Positions 40,350-47,812 of a stretch of 47,812 bases of DNA are shown one piece after another. A program made the translations under genes and the position numbers. The notes beneath the pieces were generated by a model that saw nothing but the letters and a program-made list of their open reading frames with translations, was not told the origin of the DNA and did not search any database. The stretch is from Silvimonas sp. JCM 19000 (lineage in GTDB: Bacteria > Pseudomonadota > Gammaproteobacteria > Burkholderiales > Chitinibacteraceae), in NCBI GenBank assembly GCA_001313065.1, contig BBFD01000003.1, positions 1 to 47,812 on the forward strand. The letters run 5' to 3'. The first letter of the stretch is position 1; every line of letters starts with the position of its first letter.

Positions 40350-40580
40350 ATGAATGCCGACCTCGCCATAGACCTGAGCGGCTGAACTGCCCCCTGCCCA
40401 TCCTGCGCACCAAAAAAAAGCGTTGGCCGGATTGCAAAGCGGTCAGTCCGTGCATGTCACCTGCACTGATCCCGCCACCGTTAAAGACTTTGCCGATTTT
40501 TTTGCAAACTCACGCAGAACCCCTTGCTGGCCAGCGATACGGTCGACGGCAAGTTTGTATTCGTGATCCAGAAGCGCTAA
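40350..40580 (+). CDS. TusA/SirA-like sulfur carrier protein
   Basis: About 76 residues. [11 protein letters not shown], then after one missing base near 40382, [20 protein letters not shown] with the CPxP motif (sulfur-accepting Cys), [17 protein letters not shown] and, after T 40497-40503, [20 protein letters not shown]. TusA passes persulfide sulfur in tRNA thiolation and cofactor synthesis. Frame breaks are near 40382, at A 40411-40418 and at T 40497-40503, three in 230 bases. The sequence is short, but the CPxP plus second-half pattern makes the call good. Confidence 0.82.
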
Positions 40581-40629
40581 GCGGCGCGCCCTTCCCCCTT
40601 TTCTCATCCCGACAAGCGATACCCGCGCC

Positions 40630-41665
40630 ATGACCCAAACCCTGACCATTACCCGCCCTGATGATTGGCATCTGCATCTGCGCGACAACGAGCTGATGGC
40701 GGCCGTGCTGCCCCACACCGCGCGTGAATTCGCCCGCGCAATTGTCATGCCCAACCTTAAGCCGCCGGTCACCACCGTGGCGCTGGCCGATGCCTATCGC
40801 CAACGCATTCTGGCGGCGCTGCCTGCGGGCATGACGTTTGAACCGCTGATGACGCTGTACCTCACCGACCGCACCTCGCCCGACGACATCGTCGCGCGCG
40901 CGCCAGCGGCTTTGTGCATGGCGTCAAACTGTACCCGGCCGGGGCCACCACCAATTCGGATAGCGGCGTGACGTCGCTGGATAAGGTGATGCCGGCGCTG
41001 GAAAAAAAATGGCTGAAGTCGGTTTGCCGCTGCTGGTGCATGGCGAAGTGACTGACCACAGCGTGGATGTGTTTGATCGCGAAGCGGTGTTTATCGATAC
41101 CTTGCTGGCCCCGCTGATGCAAAAGCTGCCGACGCTGCGCGTGGTGCTGGAACACATCACCACCAGCCACGCCGCCGATTTCGTCACGACCGGCCCGGCC
41201 AACCTGGCCGCCACGGTCACCGCGCACCACTTGCTGATGAACCGCAACGCCATGTTCACCGGCGGCATCCGCCCGCATCACTATTGCCTGCCGGTACTGA
41301 AGCGCGAAACCCATCGCCAGGCGTTGGTGCGTGCGGTAACCGGCTCATCCAATCGTTTCTTCCTCGGCACCGACAGCGCGCCGCATGCGCGCCATACCAA
41401 AGAAACCTCGTGCGGCTGTGCCGGCATGTACACCGCGCACGCGGCCTTGCCGCTGTATGCCGAAGTGTTTGAGCAAGCCAATGCGCTGGACAAGCTCGAA
41501 GCATTTGCCAGCTTTAACGGCCCCGACTTTTACCAGCTGCCGCGCAATAGCGGCACCGTCACGCTGACTAAACAAGCATGGCAAGTGCCGGATGAATATC
41601 CGTTTGGCGCGAATACCGTGGTGCCGCTGCGCGCCGGTGAAAGCATCGCCTGGACGCTGGCGTGA
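40630..41665 (+). CDS. pyrC: Dihydroorotase (PyrC, class II)
   Basis: Third step of pyrimidine synthesis, carbamoyl-aspartate to dihydroorotate. [20 protein letters not shown] carries the metal-binding HLH. Then [39 protein letters not shown] (the carboxylated Lys), [33 protein letters not shown] and [15 protein letters not shown] (catalytic Asp). About 345 residues, normal for E. coli-type PyrC. Frames break near 40905 and at A 41004-41011. Likely a monocistronic essential-pathway gene, followed at once by a small membrane protein overlapping by 4 bases. Confidence 0.94.
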
Positions 41666-42135
41666 TCGTCCACCGCAATGCCGGGCGCGTGGTGTGGTGG
41701 CTGGTGGGCGTGGTGCTGATCGTGGCGGCGGTGTGGGGTTGGCCGCTGATTACCACGCCGACGCTGGAACATCATTTCTACGGCCTGTTCTGGTACACCA
41801 TGCTGGGCCTGGGCGCGGCGTTCTGGATGTTTCCGGCCGAGCAAACGCTGGTGGGCCGCCAGTTGCGCCGTCGCACCATGCTGCTGGGTTTGCTGCCGGT
41901 GTATACGCGCGAAATCGATCTGGCCGCGTTTGACCGGGTGACGCTGGAGCAGGATCGCAACACCATCGGCGCCGATAGCCTGTGGGTGCTGTTTGCCGGC
42001 CCCGACGACCAGCGTTTTGTGTTTGCGCATTACCGCGCCACGCGTCGTGGCCAGGCCGCCGCCACCGCGCTGGCGGGCCGGTTGGCGCAGCAATCGGGAT
42101 TAGCGTTTGCCCAATTGGCCCCGGACAACGGATAA
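41662..42135 (+). CDS. Small inner-membrane protein of unknown function
   Basis: Intact 157 residues from a GTG start overlapping the pyrC stop. Two membrane segments near the N-terminus ([20 protein letters not shown] and [20 protein letters not shown]) are followed by a soluble domain, [20 protein letters not shown] and [20 protein letters not shown]. This resembles small proteins with two helices and a PH-like tail, but I do not recognise a family. Co-transcription with pyrC is suggested by the overlap. Confidence 0.65.
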   Translation: MIVHRNAGRVVWWLVGVVLIVAAVWGWPLITTPTLEHHFYGLFWYTMLGLGAAFWMFPAEQTLVGRQLRRRTMLLGLLPVYTREIDLAAFDRVTLEQDRNTIGADSLWVLFAGPDDQRFVFAHYRATRRGQAAATALAGRLAQQSGLAFAQLAPDNG

Positions 42136-42142
42136 TGGCGCC

Positions 42143-42518
<376 letters not shown>

Positions 42519-42816
42519 ACTTACACTGGTGGCTACTGCGCGGACGCATCTTGCGTCCCGGCGGTGCTCGGAATGCTCATGGCCCAACTGGCCACTCCGC
42601 TTCCTCCGCTCCGGCGGTACGCAACCTGCGACCGCTCGCGACGCCCGACACATTGCGGCTGACACCGCGAGGCGCTTCGCTGTCGCGGGGCCACACCCAC
42701 TGCGGTGGCCAATGCCGCGATGCTTCATAGGGTGGGTCTAGACCCACCAGCCAAAGCCGCCACCACGAGCCACTCCAGTAGGGTGCGTTACCCCATCGGG
42801 GCAACGCACATTTCGG
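42519..42816. other. Repeat-filled gap between rnpB and the RluA-family gene
   Basis: No gene is supported here. The segment holds a diverged inverted copy (42552-42626) of the right part of the 171-bp repeat seen at 31755-32096: TTGCGTCCCGGCGGTGCTCG and CTCCGCTCCGGCGG match with gaps. It also holds a single arm of the catagGGTGGGTC palindrome (42726-42760) and a different hairpin at 42782-42809. It looks like a landing zone for small repeats. Confidence 0.7.
42782..42809. repeat. Hairpin GTGCGTT...AACGCAC (second REP-like type)
   Basis: GTGCGTT-a-CCCC-atc-GGGG-c-AACGCAC forms an almost perfect stem of about 11 pairs. It lies 8 bases after the stop of the convergent RluA-family gene and may end its transcript, although no long T tract follows. 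Only one copy was seen in the window. Confidence 0.5.
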
Positions 42817-43558
42817 TTATGCCCCCGCCGCAGTTCCGGGCCACTTGATATCCCACGGCGCCAGCAAATCCGCCCGCATCAGCTCGGGCCACTCTGCCGG
42901 CCAAAGCTCGCCCGCTTGCGGCAAACAGATATACCGATGTGTCTGGCCATCCCACTCAAACTCCAACGCATACGCATGCAAATAGCCACGATCAGCCGGT
43001 GCGCCGCCGTATCGTTCATCGCCCAGAATCGGCACGCCCAAACTCTTAAGCGCCACGCGCAACTGGTGGGTGCGGCCGGTGCGGGGTCTGAGCAAATACG
43101 CGCGCAAGCCGCTGCCCAAGCCGTAGCTAAAGAACTGCGTGACGGCGTGGTTTTGCGTATCGCGTGTCAGCTTCCAGTTGCCGCCCCGGCCCGCCTGCAT
43201 GCCGCCTGCGATCGTGCCTTGTTTCTTGCCCGGTTTGCCGTGGGCCAGCGCCAGGTAGAATTTATTCATGTCGCGGCCGCTAAACAGCTCGCCAAAGCGG
43301 CGCGCGGCGCTGCTGGAGCGCGCAAACAGAATCAGCGCTGGTGATGCGATCCAGCCGGTGCACGGCGTGCAGATCGCCTGCGATCTGTTGGCGCAAGGCG
43401 CTGATCACGCCGCTTTCCTCGCCCTCGGCATGAAAGTTCATGCCCGGTGGTTTGTACACCAGGACGAAATCGGCTTCAGTAGCCAGCACCGTCAGCGCGG
43501 TAGGGTCGGCGACGGTCAGCGGCTGGATGGGGTGGTCCAATTCGGGTACTCGGATAAC
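42817..43558 (-). CDS. RluA-family pseudouridine synthase
   Basis: Converts specific uridines of rRNA or tRNA to pseudouridine. Two frames join near 43317: [19 protein letters not shown], then [19 protein letters not shown] (catalytic Asp of HRLDR), [39 protein letters not shown] and [20 protein letters not shown]. There is no S4 domain, and the length of about 246 residues fits the small RluA-like group (TIGR01621-type). The start is unclear: no ATG with a good RBS, and the frame enters from the rlmH promoter region; 43558 is the practical limit of conserved sequence. Confidence 0.85.
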
Positions 43559-43621
43559 AGTGTTAAAGTGCGGTGCGGCCCGGACCGGGCTGCGTTTCGA
43601 TGTCTTATACCTGATCACTCC

Positions 43622-44092
43622 ATGAAACTCATCATCATTGCGCTGGGCCACAAGATGCCGGCGTGGATCGAGCAAGGCTTTACCGAATACGTAAAGCGCA
43701 TGCCGCGCGAATTTGCGATTCAGCTGGTGGAATTAAAGCCGGACAAGCGTTCAGGCGGGCGTACGCCGCAGCAAGTGATGGCGGAAGAAGCCGAGCGCAT
43801 CATGGCCGCCATTCCCAATGGCGCACGCGTGTTGGCGCTGGACGAGCGTGGCGCCAACTGGACCACCATGAAACTGGCCGAGCAAATGAAAAGCTGGCAT
43901 GTCGACGGCCGCGATGTGGTGTTTATCATCGGCGGCACCGACGGGCTGGACCCCAGCGTCAAGCAGCGCGCCGATCAGCTGTTACAACTGTCCGCCCTGA
44001 CCATGCCGCATGGCATGGTGCGCGTGCTGCTGGCTGAGCAGCTGTATCGCGCCTGGTCGATTCTGCATAACCATCCGTACCACCGCGAATAA
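43622..44092 (+). CDS. rlmH: 23S rRNA (pseudouridine1915-N3)-methyltransferase RlmH
   Basis: Intact 156 residues. [20 protein letters not shown], then [40 protein letters not shown] (SAM-binding GGtDGl loop), [20 protein letters not shown] and the C-terminal [10 protein letters not shown] that binds rRNA. All are hallmarks of RlmH (YbeA), a SPOUT methyltransferase that modifies helix 69 of the large subunit. Six bases separate it from maf, so they form a small operon. Confidence 0.97.
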   Translation: MKLIIIALGHKMPAWIEQGFTEYVKRMPREFAIQLVELKPDKRSGGRTPQQVMAEEAERIMAAIPNGARVLALDERGANWTTMKLAEQMKSWHVDGRDVVFIIGGTDGLDPSVKQRADQLLQLSALTMPHGMVRVLLAEQLYRAWSILHNHPYHRE

Positions 44093-44098
44093 GCTCAC

Positions 44099-44697
44099 AT
44101 GAATTCTGATATCGATCTCTACCTGGCCTCGGGCAGCCCGCGCCGGCGCGAACTACTGGGGCAAATTGGCGTGCGCTTTATGCGCATCGATGCGCCCGTT
44201 GACGAAACCCCGTTGCCCAACGAGCCGGCGCGCGATTATGTGCTACGCCTGGCGCACGCCAAGGCCGTCAGCGGTTGGGCCGCGATGCAGGCGCAGGGTC
44301 TGCCAACCCGGCCGGTGCTGGCGGCCGATACTACCGTGGCGCTGGATGGGCTGATTCTGGGCAAGCCGGAGGACGCCGCTGACGCCGCGCGCATGCTGCG
44401 GACGCTGTCGGGCTCCACCCACCAGGTGTTGACCAGCCTGGGGCTGCACACCACGAGCGGGATTGAAGTCGTGCTATCGACAGCAATGTGCGCTTTGCCG
44501 AGCTGAGCGATGCGCAAATCGCCGCTTATGTGGCTAGCGGCGAACCGATGGATAAAGCGGGCGCGTATGGCATCCAGGGCTTGGGTGGATTGTTTGTGGC
44601 GCATCTGGAAGGCAGCTACACCGGCGTGATGGGCCTGCCGCTGCATGACACCGCCGCACTGCTGGCCCGCCACGGCCTCGGGGCACTGGCGAAATGA
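44099..44697 (+). CDS. maf: Maf-like nucleotide pyrophosphatase (YhdE type)
   Basis: Hydrolyses non-canonical or modified nucleoside triphosphates to monophosphates. [20 protein letters not shown] carries the family's SGSPRR start, then [39 protein letters not shown] (Asp and KPED) and, after one missing base near 44480, [20 protein letters not shown] and [10 protein letters not shown]. About 199 residues. The dTTP/UTP pyrophosphatase subgroup is likely from the motif spelling. A downstream repeat doublet begins at its stop codon. Confidence 0.92.
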
Positions 44698-44828
44698 TAT
44701 AGGGTGGGACTCGGAGTCCCCATCGAGACCCACCATTCAAAGCCGTCGAAGTGAAACGCATACGCTTGCGTTCTCGCTGACGCCTTTGAGTGGCGGGTCA
44801 GACGGGGACGCCGAGTCCCACCCTATGC
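44698..44828. repeat. Palindromic repeat doublet, copy 3 (variant)
   Basis: Left arm atagGGTGGGactcggagtc-cccatcgaGACCCACCattcaaagcc, and right arm, inverted, cctttgagtgGCGGGTCagac-ggggacgccgagtCCCACCCtatg. Compared with copies 1 and 2, each arm has an extra GACTCGGAGTCC-like piece inserted in the palindrome centre, so the stems are longer. It lies between maf and the chemoreceptor gene, which converge here. Confidence 0.75.
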
Positions 44829-44829
44829 C

Positions 44830-46766
44830 TCACAACTTGAACCGCCCCAGGATGCTGTTCAGATGCCCCGCCACCGCGTTCATCTCGTCGGCCTGGTGGG
44901 CGGTCTGGCGTGACGCCGCTTCATTCTGCGCGATGGCGCTGGCCACGCGGTTTACGCTATCGGAAATCTTGGCGCTGGCCGTATCTTGCTGATGCAGCAA
45001 CGTATTGATCTCAGCCGTGGTCTGCAGCACCTGATTGGCCATATCTTCGATGCGACCAATCGCCGTGCCGGCCTTTTCGGCCAACTGCACGCCGGTGGTG
45101 ACCTTCTGCTGGGTCAGCGCCATCGCCTCATTCGAATCGCGCGCGCCGTTCTGGATGGCGGCGACGATATCGTTGATTTCCTGGGTCGATTGCTTGGTGC
45201 GCTCGGCCAGCTTGCGCACTTCGTCGGCCACCACCGCAAAGCCACGGCCATGTTCACCGGCACGCGCGGCCTCAATCGCGGCATTCAGCGCCAGCAGATT
45301 GGTCTGCTCGGCCAGCTCCTTGATCACGCCCATCACCGCCGACACATCGCGGCTCTTGTCGGTCAACGTAGCGACATCGGTGGATGAGCGCGCCACATGA
45401 TCGGCTACGGTGCGGATTTCATTGGCCGCACTGGCGATCACCGCCTCGCCTTCGCGCGACGCGGTAGCGCTGTCTTGCGTGAGCGTCACCGCGCTATCGG
45501 CGTGCAAAGACACCTGGCGGATCCCGCCTATCAAGCCATCCAGCGCATTGACCATGCTGGTGGTGGCTTCACCCTGATGCGCCGCGCTCTGATGCAATTG
45601 CTGTGCCGTGCTGCCAAACTGGCGCGCGACTTCCTGCACATGGCTCGCCTCATTGCGGATTTCGCCCAGCATATCGCGCAGCGCTTGCTGCATGGCCGCC
45701 ATGGCCACCATCAAACTGTCCGGCGCCGCACCGCGCGTATTGATGGGATGCGACAGATCGCCACTGGCCACCGCCCGCGCCACCGCCACCGCCGCGGCCG
45801 GTTCGCCGCCAAGCGGACGCAATACCTGGCTGCCGATCAGTACATAAATCAGCCCGAGCAGCACCACAATCAGCGCCGCCGCGATGCTGACGATAGTAAT
45901 GACATCGCTGCGCACCATATCGCCAACATCGCTGACCGGGTATGCCGCAATCACCAGGAACGACCACGCTGGCCATTGTTTTTTTCCACTTTCACCCACT
46001 GACTATCCGGGCTGGCCAGCGCCTGGCTGATGGCATCATCGCTGTAATTACTGGAATGAAAGCGCACCTTGCCTTTGGCATCGACAATCGCGACAAAGCC
46101 GTGGTCCAGCACGCGGGCGCGACTGACTGAATCCTGCAGCGCTTGCAGATTGACCTTGTAGCCGACATACCAGACCCCAACCGCCTGATGCGCGCTATCA
46201 AAAAAAATCGGCTCGTAGCCCGTGACGTACGGCGCGCCAAGAATATCGACTTCACCGTAGAACGACTGGCCTTGTTTGAGCGCGGCATAGGCTTTGCCCT
46301 TGGGGTCCAGCGGCGTGCCGATGGCGCGGGCGCCGTCTTTCATTACATTGGTCGAGACCCGCACAAACGCATCGCCAGCCCGGGTAAACAATGTGGCCGT
46401 GCCACCGAGCGTATCGGTTACGCCATCGACCAGCCCGAATTGATTGGCCTGCGCCGTACCGCCCAGCAGCAGATCGGGCACCGATTGATCCTTGACCGTC
46501 AGCACCGGCCCGGCACTGGCTACGCCGAGGGCTTCGCCGCGCTGGCGCAGCAACTTCATCGCACCCTGGACGCGTTCGGTCAGCACGCTGTCGGCCACGC
46601 TGAGCGTATCGACCACGCCGCCAAGTAGCGCATCGATTTGTTGATTGACTTGTTGTTGCGTGCGGCTGGCTTGCGCGCTGGCAAACAGCCACACACCCAG
46701 CACCACGGTCACCACCAGCACAGCGGCGACAGCGCCCAGCAGGCGCGCTTTGAGCGTTGTAAACAT
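44830..46766 (-). CDS. Methyl-accepting chemotaxis protein with periplasmic Cache-type sensor
   Basis: About 645 residues. An N-terminal membrane helix ([20 protein letters not shown]) is followed by a periplasmic sensor of about 260 residues with [20 protein letters not shown] and [19 protein letters not shown], typical of Cache_3/Cache_2-type domains. Then come a second helix ([20 protein letters not shown]), HAMP and the signalling domain, whose hairpin tip reads [20 protein letters not shown] and [18 protein letters not shown]. No C-terminal CheR-binding pentapeptide: the protein ends [10 protein letters not shown]. One frame break at T 45979-45985. Ligand unknown. A GGGA RBS-like sequence precedes the start. 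Confidence 0.92.
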
Positions 46767-46997
46767 GAGCTTCCCTGCCCCGTCTTTGCGTACGGGTTTT
46801 CTTCGAGTGGATTGATTGTTTTTTTAGTATTGAACTGCGCTTTATGCCGGTGGAATATACGCGGGAAAGCTTACAAGCTGAATTGTGGTTATCCCTTGCC
46901 CGGTGCGCGGCAACATAATGATTTGGCGGGACAATTCAGGCAGACGGCGGTGGCGTCCGGGTGGGCGGCCAGCGGGGAGGGCCAGGCGACAGACAAG

Positions 46998-47027
46998 AAA
47001 AAAAAGGCACCTGTTTACACAGGTGCC
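46998..47027 (-). terminator. Rho-independent terminator of the pseudouridine synthase gene
   Basis: On the minus strand GGCACCTGT-gtaa-ACAGGTGCC forms a 9-base-pair stem (47006-47027) followed by eight T residues. It lies about 70 bases beyond the corrected stop of the RsuA/RluB-family gene at 47100, and supports that end. Confidence 0.9.
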
Positions 47028-47099
47028 CGGAAGGCTCGTGCCATAAGGCAACGGAGCGTTGTCAACCGCACACGGGTCACTCGCGCAACCCGCACTGGC

Positions 47100-47812
47100 T
47101 TAACGCCTGGTTTTTTTGCCCCGGTTGACACACCGTTGCAGAAATTTTTTTCGACTTCTTGCGCGGTCAGATGGCGCCACTGCCCTTTGCCCAGCTCGCC
47201 CAGCTGCAAACTGCCCATCGCAACCCGCAACAAACGCAGTGTATCGATGCCATGCGCGGCCAGCAGGCGGCGGATATGCCGGTTGCGGCCTTCGTCCAGC
47301 GTGATTTCCAGCCAGCTGTTTTTTTTCACCATGCCGCAGCAACGAGACGGCTTTGGCGCGCAGCGGCTCACCCTCATCCACCACCCCCGCGCGCAAACGC
47401 GCCAGCAATGCGTCATCGGCCACCGCATCAATCTGCACGTGATAACACTTGTCGATATGCGAGGCGGGGTCGGTCAGGCGCGCGGCCCAGGTCGTATCGT
47501 TGGTCAACAACAGCAGGCCTTCACTGGCTTTATCCAGACGGCCCACCGGCCTAGCCACGGCAGACCGGCATCGGCGATGCAATCGTAAATGGTGGCGCGA
47601 CCTTTTTTTTCGTCATCGGCAGTAGTGACCAGGCCACGTGGCTTGTTCAGCATCAGATAAACCCTGGCCACCGCCTCGACGGCAACGCCAGCGACGGCCA
47701 ACTGATCAGTATTCAGCGCAACACGCCGGCCCAGTTCACGCACGATACGGCCGTTGACACTGACTTTTGCCCGCCAGCACCAAGGCTTCGGCCTGGCTGC
47801 GCGAGCAATAAC
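47100..47812 (-). CDS. RsuA/RluB-family pseudouridine synthase (N-terminus beyond window)
   Basis: Makes pseudouridine in rRNA. From the edge: EALVLAGKVSVNGRIV, the S4 RNA-binding domain; then VYLMLNKPRGLVTTADDE, VGRLDKASEGLLLLTND (catalytic Asp in GRLD), HVQIDAVADDALLARLRAG, LEITLDEGRNRHIRRLLAAH and LRLLRVAMGSLQLGELGKGQ. The frame breaks near 47767, at T 47604-47611, near 47553, at T 47319-47326 and A 47143-47149. After the last one the protein ends with a basic tail FLQRCVNRGKKTRR and a stop at 47100, typical of RluB/E/F. Which of RluB, RluE or RluF it is cannot be decided. Confidence 0.88.

Overview
The window is a piece of a GC-rich chromosome from a betaproteobacterium, most likely order Neisseriales. 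Support comes from the dnaA / rpmH-rnpA-yidD-yidC order with a TTATCCACA box, the CNP1-like and Rlu-type genes, the type A RNase P RNA and the overall gene style. The family assignment is an inference. A warning applies throughout: most genes are split into two to five frame fragments by one-base length changes, mostly in A/T runs of 5-8 and sometimes in short G, C or T runs. Essential genes (dnaA, rnpA, yidC) are affected as often as accessory ones, so I read this as consensus error in the sequence and not as gene decay. I describe each gene as its whole reconstructed span and say where the frame breaks.

Layout. 1-3054: dnaA start (minus) and, divergently, rpmH, rnpA, yidD and yidC, an origin-proximal housekeeping block. 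3100-4534: a RidA-like gene and a TSUP-family permease, separated by a palindromic repeat pair. 4534-5420: a truncated EVE-domain fragment, then a complete EVE gene and a small basic/acidic protein on the other strand; this looks like an insertion edge. 5420-20357: a promoter, a long leader and 13 co-directional, mostly overlapping genes that form an apparently undescribed biosynthetic operon. They encode an acyl carrier protein, MOSC protein, HemN-like radical SAM enzyme, AMP-forming ligase, chorismatase-like enzyme, cytoplasmic beta-propeller-like protein, PLP aminotransferase, DapF-like isomerase lacking both catalytic cysteines, alpha/beta hydrolase, ATP-grasp ligase, permuted ATP-grasp-like ligase, MFS exporter and second ATP-grasp ligase. 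The likely logic is chorismate to hydroxybenzoate, activation and loading on the carrier, attachment of unusual amino acid(s) by ATP-grasp ligases without any NRPS, tailoring, then export.

20510-27432: hemolysin III/TrhA-type membrane protein, a peptide-type ABC substrate-binding protein, a STAS protein, GDPD, YggX, Ppk1 and SixA. 27447-31711: a TonB-dependent siderophore-type receptor with a Fur-like site, and a divergent Kelch-repeat lipoprotein. 31755-32096: two tandem copies of a 171-bp repeat. 32264-39164 (minus): a complete maltodextrin operon, alpha-glucosidase-malK-malE-malF-malG, with LacI-type palindromic operators before the first gene and before malE, and a terminator after malG.

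39386-47812: a CNP1-like exported protein, a TusA-like protein, pyrC, a small membrane protein, rnpB (RNase P RNA), an RluA-family pseudouridine synthase, rlmH, maf, a Cache-type chemoreceptor and an RsuA/RluB-family pseudouridine synthase that runs off the right edge. Palindromic repeat doublets lie between several of these genes. I saw no tRNA, rRNA, CRISPR array or transposase.
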